From contig CANRHZ010000017.1 of the NCBI GenBank assembly GCA_947630535.1, forward strand, positions 1 through 38,772: a DNA stretch of 38,772 nt. The letters run 5' to 3'. Shown here one piece after another: positions 1-7,500 of this stretch. A model generated the notes under the pieces. It ran no database searches. It was given only the letters and a program-made list of their open reading frames with translations, and had not been told where the DNA came from. The DNA comes from Candidatus Gastranaerophilales bacterium. GTDB lineage: Bacteria; Cyanobacteriota; Vampirovibrionia; Gastranaerophilales; Gastranaerophilaceae. Position 1 is the first letter of the stretch, and the number at the start of each line of letters is the position of its first letter. The position numbers were made by a program, and so were the translations under genes.

Positions 1-81
1 AGCCGCTTGCAGACGGTCATAAGGCTCAAAGCGCAAGTCCCTTGTTTCGTCCCCGCGCTTTAACTGATAAATGGAAATAGA
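1..81 (-). pseudogene. YodL-domain protein fragment (conjugative-element remnant)
   Basis: Read on the minus strand, an open frame runs from the window edge to position 79 and is closed by a TAA at 82-84. It encodes ISIYQLKRGDETRDLRFEPY followed by DRLQAA. This resembles, from memory, the core of the YodL domain carried by accessory proteins of Firmicutes conjugative elements. There is no ATG, GTG or TTG upstream of the conserved part, so the N-terminus is missing. The first 60 bases are about 58% G+C by hand count, against clearly AT-rich flanking DNA. I read it as a truncated remnant of a transferred element, or an assembly junction. The remaining part of the gene would lie left of the window. 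Confidence 0.5.
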
Positions 82-158
82 TTATTTTGGTAAAGTTGGC
101 TTTGTGTGGGAGTTTCCGGGTCGAAAAAATTAAGTTTACCAAAAAAATCAAACTGGGA

Positions 159-270
159 AACTGGACTTTTTCTGGACTGTACGGATAGATTGAGATTTGC
201 AGAATTTCAGTGAGATACGCACCGTTTTTGAGTCGTACGGATAATTTGATTATTTCGGAAAAGTCCAGTT
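159..270. repeat. Inverted and direct repeats in left intergenic DNA
   Basis: A 12-bp inverted repeat has arms AACTGGACTTTT (159-170) and AAAAGTCCAGTT (259-270). Between them lie two copies of GTACGGATA at 179-187 and 235-243, 56 bp apart. The arms are too far apart for a simple terminator. The repeats sit between the conjugative-element fragment and the first complete gene, so they could mark an element end or an old integration junction. No gene was recognised in 85-370. Confidence 0.45.
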
Positions 271-370
271 CCTCATTTTTTTAAAAAAGCAAAAATTTTG
301 TAAAATTTCAGAACAAGGTTGTAAAAATTTTTCCATCCTTAAGTTTGAGTAACTTTATCAATATAAAAGT

Positions 371-1162
371 TCAATTATTACATGTAAAATCAATTATTTC
401 TCCGTCTTCAGGAATTAACAAATTATCAATATTGTTTTTATTTTTAAATCCTTTTAAATCATTTCTTGTAACCGAAAGATGGCTTACTGTATCCATGTGG
501 CTTGCAATTACGGTTGAGTTTGGAGCATGTTGTAAAACTTCTTTTACATCATCAATATTCATAATTAGCCTTTCACCGTTTAAAACCGTTGCAGCACAAG
601 CATTTACAACGATAACATCAGGAGAATACTTTTCTAATGCTGCCTTAACTTCTTCACACCAAATAGTATCGCCTGCTATATACAAGGTCTTTTCATCATT
701 TGATTTGAAAACAACACCCATCGCATCATAAGGCAAGCCGATAGAATCGCATAACGGTTTAATTATTTCTCTTTTGCCATGCTGGGTGCCTGTCTTGTAT
801 AGAGTTATTCCATTATATTCCGTTCCGGATTCTTGTATAATTTCAACATTTGTAAATCCTTTTGTAATGACGTAATCTTTATCAATAATTGACTGTACAA
901 ATACTTTTATATTTTTATCCAGAGCATTTTCAGCAAATTCATCCCAGTGGTCAGGGTGGATATGAGTGATAATAACAGCATCAACATCAACAATTTTTTC
1001 AATTCCAAAAGGCAGCTCCACTCTTGGCTGTCTGACATCGGAATTTATTGCAACATCAAACCCGGGCATATAATCTTTGGGCATAAGCCATGGGTCAACT
1101 AAAAATTTTGTATTATTATATTCAACTATAATTGTTGCACTTCTTACCTGTGTAATTTTCAT
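371..1162 (-). CDS. MBL-fold metal-dependent hydrolase (UlaG-like)
   Basis: This 263-residue protein has the metallo-beta-lactamase fold signature. THIHPDHWD supplies the HxHxDH metal ligands, AGDTIWC supplies the bridging aspartate, and ASHMDTVSH near the C-terminus supplies the last histidine. The length and the early VDPW motif fit the broad UlaG/YqjP-like group of cytoplasmic hydrolases, whose substrates are diverse; the substrate cannot be told here. The start is supported by a strong Shine-Dalgarno, AAAGGAGGA, 7 bases before the ATG. It is divergent from an HxlR-type regulator across about 107 bp, a layout in which the regulator often controls the neighbour; that control is inference. 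Confidence 0.85.
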   Translation of the reverse strand: MKITQVRSATIIVEYNNTKFLVDPWLMPKDYMPGFDVAINSDVRQPRVELPFGIEKIVDVDAVIITHIHPDHWDEFAENALDKNIKVFVQSIIDKDYVITKGFTNVEIIQESGTEYNGITLYKTGTQHGKREIIKPLCDSIGLPYDAMGVVFKSNDEKTLYIAGDTIWCEEVKAALEKYSPDVIVVNACAATVLNGERLIMNIDDVKEVLQHAPNSTVIASHMDTVSHLSVTRNDLKGFKNKNNIDNLLIPEDGEIIDFTCNN

Positions 1163-1209
1163 TTAGATTTCCTCCTTTAATAAAGCAATTTTATACATTT
1201 ATTATCATT

Positions 1210-1237
1210 TTGACAAGAATGCACTTTTTTGTATAAT
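1210..1237 (+). promoter_or_regulatory. Consensus sigma-70 promoter of the HxlR gene
   Basis: TTGACA at 1210-1215 and TATAAT at 1232-1237 match both consensus hexamers, with a 16-bp spacer. The predicted start point near 1244 lies about 26 nt before the regulator ATG at 1270. The promoter occupies the divergent gap with the MBL-fold gene, so a regulator bound here could affect both. Confidence 0.75.
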
Positions 1238-1269
1238 ACTTACCAAAAAGTAAATTAGGGACTTTAATT

Positions 1270-1629
1270 ATGACTAAGCATAAGAAAGATGAATATAAAT
1301 GTCCGCTTGAGGCAACAATGGATATAATCGGAGGGAAATACAAAGGAGTTATAATCGGACACCTTATAAATAAAACATTGAGATATAATGAACTACAAAA
1401 ATTGATTTCACACGCAACTCCCAAAATGCTTATACAACAGTTAAAAGAACTTGAAACAGATGGAATAATCAAACGAAAACTTTATCCTGTAGTACCGCCT
1501 AAAACTGAATATTCTCTCACTAAAAGAGGTGAAACACTTATTCCTGCAATTATTGAGTTAAACAAGTGGGGAATGAATTATTTAAAAGAAGAAAATATCC
1601 CCTGCGCCTACAAGGGTGAGATGGATTAA
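1270..1629 (+). CDS. HxlR-family winged-helix transcriptional regulator
   Basis: The 119-residue protein follows the HxlR pattern. CPLEATMDIIGGKYKG at residues 11-26 contains the conserved N-terminal cysteine and the start of the winged helix. LRYNELQKLI is the recognition region, and YSLTKRGETLIP with a W near the end completes the domain. HxlR proteins are DNA-binding dimers, several of which sense electrophiles or oxidants through that cysteine. It is transcribed from a consensus promoter divergent from the MBL-fold hydrolase, which is its most likely target besides itself. No inducer can be deduced from the sequence. Confidence 0.9.
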   Translation: MTKHKKDEYKCPLEATMDIIGGKYKGVIIGHLINKTLRYNELQKLISHATPKMLIQQLKELETDGIIKRKLYPVVPPKTEYSLTKRGETLIPAIIELNKWGMNYLKEENIPCAYKGEMD

Positions 1630-1655
1630 TACACGATTTATCATAAAAAGACCAC

Positions 1656-1684
1656 TTGACAAATATACCCCTATAGGGTATTAT
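1656..1684 (+). promoter_or_regulatory. Promoter of the metallothionein gene
   Basis: TTGACA (1656-1661) and TATTAT (1679-1684) are separated by 17 bp. The spacer and the edge of the -10 box are covered by the first CsoR-type palindrome, so bound repressor would block RNA polymerase. The predicted start point is near 1691. Confidence 0.75.
1665..1681. promoter_or_regulatory. CsoR-type operator 1
   Basis: ATACCCCTATAGGGTAT is a near-perfect palindrome with 6-bp arms ATACCC/GGGTAT. It closely resembles the G-tract operators described for copper-sensing CsoR proteins. It lies between the -35 and -10 boxes of the metallothionein promoter, and a csoR gene follows 200 bp downstream. Confidence 0.75.
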
Positions 1685-1698
1685 ATACATGTTGTTAG

Positions 1699-1715
1699 AT
1701 ACCCTACCGGGGTAT
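1699..1715. promoter_or_regulatory. CsoR-type operator 2
   Basis: ATACCCTACCGGGGTAT repeats the same ATACCC/GGGTAT arms, centred 34 bp (about three helical turns) from operator 1. It lies just after the predicted transcription start and before the AAAGGAGG ribosome-binding site at 1721-1728. Two same-face sites suggest cooperative binding of two CsoR tetramers; that is inference. Confidence 0.7.
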
Positions 1716-1733
1716 AGCAAAAAGGAGGCTAAT

Positions 1734-1853
1734 ATGGCAAAATGTTCAAATCCACATTGCAAATGCGTTAACTGCAAATGCGGAGACAACTGTACTTGCA
1801 CCGAAGACAAATGTAATTGTCCGCCAGAGTGCAACGAACCTCCTAAAAAATAG
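1734..1853 (+). CDS. Small cysteine-rich metallothionein-like protein
   Basis: A 39-residue frame beginning MAKCSNPHCKC has ten cysteines and one histidine. Four pairs are CxC (residues 9/11, 14/16, 20/22, 27/29), and single cysteines stand at 4 and 33. No hydrophobic core is visible, as expected for a metallothionein that folds around a metal-thiolate cluster. A strong AAAGGAGG precedes the ATG by 5 bases. The gene has its own promoter with two CsoR-type operators, ends at a terminator, and is followed by csoR. This parallels the mycobacterial copper metallothionein MymT, which is under a CsoR-family repressor, though sequence similarity to MymT is only in composition. Copper(I) binding is inferred from the regulation. 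Confidence 0.8.
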   Translation: MAKCSNPHCKCVNCKCGDNCTCTEDKCNCPPECNEPPKK

Positions 1854-1870
1854 AATATTATTTTAGGATT

Positions 1871-1897
1871 AAGGGGCAGTTTTTCTGTCCCTTTTTT
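1871..1897 (+). terminator. Rho-independent terminator after the metallothionein gene
   Basis: AAGGGGCAG (1871-1879) pairs with CTGTCCCTT (1885-1893), with one G-U pair, around a TTTTT loop, and four more T follow. It lies 17 nt past the stop codon. It also abuts an upstream ATG (1898) of the csoR frame, which argues for the later start at 1913. Confidence 0.75.
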
Positions 1898-1900
1898 ATG

Positions 1901-1906
1901 TATAAT
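1901..1906 (+). promoter_or_regulatory. -10 box placing csoR on a leaderless transcript
   Basis: A perfect TATAAT is followed by six bases and then the ATG at 1913, so transcription would begin at or next to the start codon. No Shine-Dalgarno is present and no good -35 box is seen. Read-through from the metallothionein promoter is an alternative source of csoR mRNA. Confidence 0.45.
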
Positions 1907-1912
1907 GAAAAT

Positions 1913-2221
1913 ATGAAAAAAGATTCTAAAAAAGATATGAACAGCAAAAAATCAGAAAATCCGAATCATAAACATGAGATACCTCGTTTAAACAGGGCAA
2001 TAGGTCAGTTAGAAGGTATAAAAAAAATGATTGAAGAACAACGTTATTGTCCTGATATTATTGTGCAGCTCAAGGCTGTACGTTCAGCAATAAAACATGT
2101 TGAAAGCAATATATTGAAAACACATCTTGAAGAATGTGTTGCTAAGTCTTTTTCTGATTCTGAAATCGCTAAAGAAAAAATTATGGAAATTAAAACCCTG
2201 CTTGATAAAATGCAGGGCTAA
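1913..2221 (+). CDS. csoR: CsoR-family copper-sensing repressor
   Basis: From the ATG at 1913 the protein has 102 residues and the all-helical CsoR/RcnR fold, including PRLNRAIGQLEGI and IVQLKAVRSAI. The copper ligands are present with the exact spacing of M. tuberculosis CsoR (C36-H61-C65): here C46, H71 and C75, with a tyrosine just before the first cysteine. These proteins bind G-tract palindromes as tetramers and release DNA when Cu(I) binds. The N-terminal tail is Lys/Ser-rich. A longer start at 1898 is possible but overlaps the terminator. The two palindromes upstream of the metallothionein are the obvious targets. No copper ATPase is encoded nearby. Confidence 0.9.
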   Translation: MKKDSKKDMNSKKSENPNHKHEIPRLNRAIGQLEGIKKMIEEQRYCPDIIVQLKAVRSAIKHVESNILKTHLEECVAKSFSDSEIAKEKIMEIKTLLDKMQG

Positions 2222-2374
2222 TGAATATTTCATATAGTCAACTGACCCCGATAACTTATTTAACGGGTGCATAAAACAAGTTCAACTATCATATTATAAC
2301 CTGGGCGCCCAAGGACTCCGTTCAAAAGTTGACTAAATGTCAAGTTTTGAATGGAGGAAAAGTACATGGGGTCT

Positions 2375-2486
2375 ACCTCTCAGAAACAATACTTAATTGT
2401 TTCTTCGGCAGAGTCGTAAACCTGATGATTTATGCGACCTCGCTACCTCTCGTAAATATGCCACAGGCATATTTACTCGGCAGAGT
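2375..2486 (+). repeat. Two copies of a hairpin-with-internal-loop motif
   Basis: Copies at 2375-2414 and 2445-2486 begin ACCTCTC and end TCGGCAGAGT. CTCT pairs with AGAG as an outer helix. The inner stems differ in sequence (AGAAACAAT/ATTGTTTCT and GTAAATATGCC/GGCATATTTAC) but both are perfect. Conserved loop edges with covarying stems are the mark of selected RNA structure. Confidence 0.7.
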
Positions 2487-2661
2487 GTGTACCACTCCTA
2501 GCCTGAGATGTTGGCGAGTTTATGAGCCATACATATCAGGATGCCCTAGGGTACAAGCGAGGTCCCACTCGGACATAACTTAGATTAAAAACAAGAAATA
2601 GACTGTAGAAAATTTAAAGAACAAGTTGCCGAAAAAAATCAAACCATGTGGAACAAATAAT

Positions 2662-2694
2662 CAAACCATGTGTTCTTTTACATGTTTGTTTTTT
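2662..2694 (+). terminator. Rho-independent terminator of the structured RNA
   Basis: CAAAC and ATGT, with one bulged C, pair with ACATGTTTG across an 8-base loop; six T follow at 2689-2694. A 14-bp direct repeat of AATCAAACCATGTG (2637-2650 and 2659-2672) covers the left arm. Confidence 0.65.
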
Positions 2695-2788
2695 AATAAT
2701 TATGGGTCGAAAAGTGTTTTTGGGTCTTTTTTCAATAAATCAAACAGTTTAAAATAAAAACCCGTTTTCTTTTTTTGTCATATTATCT

Positions 2789-4093
2789 CTAATCCTTTAT
2801 AATATCATCAATCTTACTAATCATAAATAGCGGTATGTTATAAAGTCCGCTATTCATTTCAAAATCTGCAAGGCTTGCTCTTATGCTTATTTCAGGCTCA
2901 AATTTTTCCCTGTATACTTTAAGAGATTTTGCTTGCAAGTTTGTTGCCGCTTTTACTTCAAGGGGGATTACATAACCATCTGTTTGAATTACAAAATCTA
3001 TCTCGGCGTTTCCTGATTTACTTATCCAATACGCAATTTCCATATCTTCAAGTGTTTTTAGCTGCTCAAGAACATATTGTTCGGCTAATGCACCATTAAA
3101 TTCGCTAAATATTTTATCCCCGTCAATTAATGTTCTTGCAGGGAGTTTACTCAAAGCGCAAAGAAGCCCGACATCTAAAATAAACAATTTAAATGCTTTT
3201 GTATCTTCATAAGCCTTAATCGGCAAGGCAGGTTTTGTTATACGGTTAATTTTATATACAAGACCGCAATTTATAAGCCAGGATAAAGCTTCCTCAAATT
3301 CATCCGCCCTTGCACCTTGTTTAATTTTTTTATATACAAATTTTTTACTCTCTTTAGTTAATTGGTTTGGAATTGATTCCCAAAGTAAATCTATTTTCAG
3401 TTTACCGGTTGAAGAAATATGCTTTGAAAAATCGTTACGGTAGGCTTCTAAAATGGTTTCTTGAACTTTTCTTACTTTCTTAAAATCATTTGTTTCGATA
3501 AACAAATTAACTGCCTCAGGCATGCCGCCGATATAATAATATTTTTTTAGCCATTCAATATATTTTGGTTTAAATGTTTTTATATTATCAGAATTTGGAT
3601 TTTCTAATAATTGAACAAAATTTTCTTCTCCTATTGCTTCTAAAAATTCTAGAAATGATAGCGGGTATAAGTCCAAGAAATCAACTTTACCAACGGGAAA
3701 TGAAATATTTTCATGCAGCGCAACCCCAAGCAAACTTCCTGCTGCCACAATATGATACTGCGGATTATTTTCATAAAAATATTTTAGAGTTGTTAGGGCT
3801 TTTGGACATTCTTGAATTTCATCAAGAATAATCAGTGTATTATTTGTATCAATTTTTGAATACTCAAGTTCTAAACCTTTAATGATACGATTTGTATTTA
3901 AATCTTTTGAAAAATGCTCACACATTAAGTCGTTATTTTCAAAGTTTATATAAATAGTTTTTTTGTATTGGGATTTGCCAAACTCTTTCATAAGCCAAGT
4001 TTTACCGACTTGTCTTGCTCCCCTTATTATAAGAGGCTTTCTTGTTTTGCTCTCTTTCCAAGCTATTAGTTTTTTTATTGCATATCTTCGCAT
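2789..4093 (-). CDS. AAA_14/DUF4143-type ATPase
   Basis: From the ATG at 4093 the product has 434 residues. GARQVGKT at residues 25-32 is the Walker A motif and LIILDEIQECP the Walker B. The C-terminal DUF4143 part carries AEIDFVIQ and PLEVKAA, a PD-(D/E)xK-nuclease-like pattern. The family is widespread, often in accessory regions, and its biological role is poorly defined. The chosen start has an AGAGGA ribosome-binding site 5 bases upstream, which a start 27 bases earlier lacks. It stands alone, facing the structured RNA at its 3' side. Confidence 0.88.
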   Translation of the reverse strand: MRRYAIKKLIAWKESKTRKPLIIRGARQVGKTWLMKEFGKSQYKKTIYINFENNDLMCEHFSKDLNTNRIIKGLELEYSKIDTNNTLIILDEIQECPKALTTLKYFYENNPQYHIVAAGSLLGVALHENISFPVGKVDFLDLYPLSFLEFLEAIGEENFVQLLENPNSDNIKTFKPKYIEWLKKYYYIGGMPEAVNLFIETNDFKKVRKVQETILEAYRNDFSKHISSTGKLKIDLLWESIPNQLTKESKKFVYKKIKQGARADEFEEALSWLINCGLVYKINRITKPALPIKAYEDTKAFKLFILDVGLLCALSKLPARTLIDGDKIFSEFNGALAEQYVLEQLKTLEDMEIAYWISKSGNAEIDFVIQTDGYVIPLEVKAATNLQAKSLKVYREKFEPEISIRASLADFEMNSGLYNIPLFMISKIDDIIKD

Positions 4094-4155
4094 AAACTTC
4101 CTCTTTAATAATCTTATCATTTATTGATGTTTATAACTCCTATAAACAATCGATA

Positions 4156-4240
4156 TTTTACATTTTTTCGAGGGACTTTTTTTAAAAATTTTACATTTTT
4201 TCTATAGACTTTTTTAAAAATTTTACATTTTTTCGAGGGA
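4156..4240. repeat. Three-copy tandem repeat, unit about 33 bp
   Basis: The core TTTTACATTTTTTC occurs at 4156, 4189 and 4221. It is followed by GAGGGA, TATAGA and GAGGGA respectively, and in the first two copies by a C plus T-run and AAAAA. Units are 33 and 32 bp and the third is partial. Each junction makes a self-complementary AAAAATTTT. It lies upstream of the ATPase gene, so it may carry regulator sites or be replication-slippage debris. Confidence 0.7.
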
Positions 4241-4513
4241 GTATTAATAATATTTTTTATATCAGAGAAAAGTTGTCAAAATTTAAACGTTGAATTGGGA
4301 GGTTCAGGGTAGTTTTAAATTTTTGCTAACAAAACCCTATATAGTTTGGAAAATAAAATCAGAAAAAAATCGCCATCATAAAAATCACTTAAAATTTTAT
4401 AAAAAAGCCGATTCAATAAATTATTGCGATTTGTTACAATATACCAAATTGCTGAAATCAGGCCTTAAAAAATTATTTTATTTAACTTAGGATGCAAAGT
4501 AACGAGAGTAAAA
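4241..4513. other. Gene-poor AT-rich intergenic DNA
   Basis: No convincing gene is present. A 66-codon frame at 4290-4490 lacks a family match and a clear coding bias. Nothing else was recognised before the alternative TTG start at 4514 of the next gene. Confidence 0.5.
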
Positions 4514-4534
4514 TTGAGTATAAATGGTGTAAAA

Positions 4535-4540
4535 TATAAT
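4535..4540 (+). promoter_or_regulatory. Putative -10 box before the kinase-like gene
   Basis: TATAAT lies 10 bases before the ATG at 4551, which would give a leader of only a few bases. It also lies inside the alternative TTG-initiated frame at 4514, so only one of the two starts can use it. Confidence 0.4.
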
Positions 4541-4550
4541 CCATATTTAA

Positions 4551-7500
4551 ATGAGGGCACAAAATCCGCACTTAATTCTGCTCGTACAACCAATTATCAA
4601 GGGGGGGGGGGGGAACCATTCAATCTTTGAAAATAAACAAACCTCTGAGCATATTTTTGAAGATACCAAAACAAATAAAAAAAATACGGTTTCCGTAAAT
4701 TCAACAGAAGAAAGCTTAAAAGAAACTAAGTCAAAACAGGGTATTATAGGAAAACTTTGGGACGGCTTTAAAAATGTAACCGGAATTGGTGCAGGCTCTA
4801 AAAAAGCCGAGAAATCAATTGAAGATTATAAAAACGGCAAAATCACAAAAGAAGAAATGGAAAAAGCCGTAAACGATTATCAAGAAGGACAAAAACAGTG
4901 CGTTGATATGGTTGCTGATATCGCTTCAGGTATTGCATCATTCGGAGCATTCTCGCTTGCAACGGGGCTTGGTATAGCAGCAGCACCCTTTACGGGCGGC
5001 GCTTCCATAGGACTTGTTGCTGCCGGTTTTGGTATAGCAGGTGCCGCAGGAGCAGCGGTTAAAGTTGGTATTAAAGGAATAGATTCGGCTATTGGCGGCA
5101 GAAAATACGATACGTTAGGATATGACTTAGCAACAGGCGGAATTAACGGTGTATTTGCCCCAATTACCGCAGGAATTGGCGGTGCCACAGGTAAAGTTGT
5201 TGCAGGCAAGGTCGGTGTGACAACTATAAGAGAGGGCGGAGAAATAGCCGTTAAAGAAGGACTTGAAGGCACACTAAAAGGAAGCATTGCAAAAACTTTA
5301 TTAACAACCAATGTAAAATATACGGGCGGAACCGCAGGGGCAAGGGCTTTGGCTCTTGGTGCCGATATGGCGGTTAACGGCGCCGTATCAGGCGGTGTTG
5401 ATTCTGCCGTTAGATATGTTGCAGGGGATAATGAAAATAAATCGGTTGAAGGGTTTGCTAAAGAAGTTGCCCAAGGAACGGTGGGCGGTCTTATATTATC
5501 TCCTGTTATCGGTGGAGGTATGCGACTTGCAGGAAACGGATTTGGAAAATTAACAAGCAGATTAAGCGACAAAATTGATGTTAATTATGCTCAAGCAAAA
5601 AGTGCTTTTATAAATATACCTGTGTCTGAAAACCCTGATATGGAAGTTATCAAAGAATTTGGGGGTATTCTACAACAAGCTAAGGGCATAGCTTATGATG
5701 CGGGAAAAAGAGCATCTTCCATTATGGATTCAGCCAAATTAAACATCCAAGATATATCTGATAATATTGACGGAATTTTAAACAATACACATTTAATGAA
5801 TCAGCATATCAGTAATTTTTCTCGAGAAAACAGAGCTCTGGTTGTTGAAATATTGGAAGATTTATCAAAAGGTAAAAATGTTGAATCCAAAATTGCAAAA
5901 TTATCCAAAAGCGGCATACATATTTCGGATTTAATTGATGATAAAATCGGTAAATTGAGCAGTGAATTGGACGACAAAATAAACAAAATAATAGCTGCAA
6001 ATGACGCATTAAGTAAAAAAACAGGTGATGGCATTCAACTTGTAAGTGATACGATAAGTGCTTCAGGTAAAATAATTCAAGATTCATTGGAACAGGCAAA
6101 AAAAATTCCTGATACAAGCGCATATAAACAATTGGGGAATTTGCCCGAGAGAGTAAAAGCAGTATACAATTCGTTTAAAACAGATGCTATAGCCCTAGAC
6201 GATGCGGCAGATTCCGTAAAAAATAAAATTTTAAGCGGAGATATAGAAAACGGTTTATCAGATTTTACAAAATATTATGATGAACTTGATGCTTTTAGCG
6301 CAAAACTTGAAAAAGAAATAACCGATATGCAATCAAGTGCGGCACGTTCAGGAATTAGCGAAAGTATTGATGTTTTAAAAGACAGATTTAATAAGTTAAT
6401 GGCTTCTCCCGAATTTAAAAATATGTCCAGAGAAGAACAGGCACAGGCTCTTTTAGAAAATTCAAATATATTATTGTCAAAATTCGCACAAACTTTCTCA
6501 ACTGATGACAGTTTGCCAAAAGAAATTTCAGATATATTCAAACAATTTACAAGCAATTGTACCGTTTCAAGAAATATATCACAAGCTCAACAATTTGCAG
6601 ATGAACTGTATGGTGCAGGCAAATACACAATTCTTAAATCATTTGGTGCAGGTACAATCGGAGAAACATATTTGGCAAAAACAACAGATGGTACGGAAGT
6701 TGTGATTAAAATGTTAAAAGACGGTATAACTCCCGAGAGATTCGGTCAAGATAGAGTGTTATTTACAAAATATATTTCTGAATTTGTAACAGACCCTACA
6801 GAAAAAGAATATAAAATAAATTTAATAAACAGTATGTTTGATGCTTGGGACAATGAACTCAATTTTGGTCTTGAAGCACAGGGCGCAAAAGATATGGCTC
6901 AGGGGGCAAAAAGATTTAATGTCGCACAAACTCTTGAAGTCGGTTCTAAAGATGGCCAAAATGTTTCATTGGTTATGGAAAAAGCAAACGGCATCAGATT
7001 AGATAATTTAATTGAAATGATTCAACTGTATAAAGAAAATCCCGCTGAATATTTTTCAAAATATTCAAGCCAAATAGAAGCAAATCCCGCCCTGAAAAAT
7101 CCTGAAAGCTGGATGGGGGATTTAGGCAAAGCGTACCAAAAAGCACAAAATGAACAGGCAATGTTTGTCGGGATAAACGGGGAAAGAACAATACATGCTG
7201 ACCCGCATCCGGGTAATGTATTTATTGATTTTGATTCTAAAACAAATAAACCGATAATTAACTACATTGATACGGGAAACACCGTTAAAAGAACGCAAAG
7301 TCAAACATTACAAGATTTGGGACTTTCCATAAATATGATGTTCGGCAACTCGGAAGGTATTGCCCGCACAATGTTAGACGGTGCAACCATCCCGTCGGGT
7401 GCTGATTCTGAAGCTTTGGTTAAACAGTTTGCAGAAAAATTAGACGAAAAACTTTATAAAGCCGGAATTAATTTAAAAAGCACTCAGTATACTCAAAGCA

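Larger units (their letters stand above)
2302..2694 (+). ncRNA. Unassigned structured RNA
   Basis: This block between csoR and the ATPase is visibly richer in G+C than its flanks and is dense in complementary segments. Hairpin A (2316-2356) has a 12-bp arm pair, a G-G mismatch and 5 more pairs. Motif copies at 2375-2414 and 2445-2486 share identical flanks CTACCTCTC and TCGGCAGAGT around different 9-11 bp stems. GACCTCGCT (2436-2444) pairs with AGCGAGGTC (2556-2564), closing a multibranch domain. Inside it lies a long arm (2489-2554) built from GTAC/GTAC, CCTAG/CTAGG, CCTGA/TCAGG, ATGT/ACAT and TGGC/GCCA. A terminator ends at 2694, giving the direction. I could not assign it to RNase P, tmRNA, 6S, SRP, group I or II intron, or a known riboswitch. 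No gene follows on the same strand, so a trans-acting RNA or element-borne RNA is more likely than a leader. Confidence 0.6.

Noticed and set aside
345-731. 128-codon plus-strand frame at the left
   Set aside because: Antisense to the well-supported MBL-fold hydrolase.
1550-1834. 94-codon antisense frame over the metallothionein
   Set aside because: It opposes hxlR and the cysteine-rich gene; the plus-strand promoter, operators and ribosome-binding site explain the region.
2422-2428. CTGATGA, the hammerhead ribozyme core box
   Set aside because: No adjacent stem II, no following GAAA and no cleavage-site helix are present, so it is a chance heptamer.
2329-2583. 84-codon plus-strand frame in the csoR-ATPase gap
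   Set aside because: It runs through the paired segments of the structured RNA, contains repeated helix flanks rather than protein-like sequence, and has no family resemblance or ribosome-binding site.
2302-2585. RNase P or tmRNA identity for the structured block
   Set aside because: GGAGGAAAAGT resembles the RNase P GAGGAAAGT, but the remaining conserved regions are missing; no tRNA-like end or tag frame for tmRNA was found.
4156-4240. CRISPR-like array
   Set aside because: The repeats are contiguous with no unique spacers and no cas genes are present.
4290-4490. 66-codon frame before the kinase-like gene
   Set aside because: AT-rich, no recognisable domain and no conserved context.
4880-5572. 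230-codon antisense frame rich in Pro, Ala and Ser
   Set aside because: It is the mirror of the Gly/Ala-rich region of the kinase-like gene, whose codon bias produces long antisense frames.
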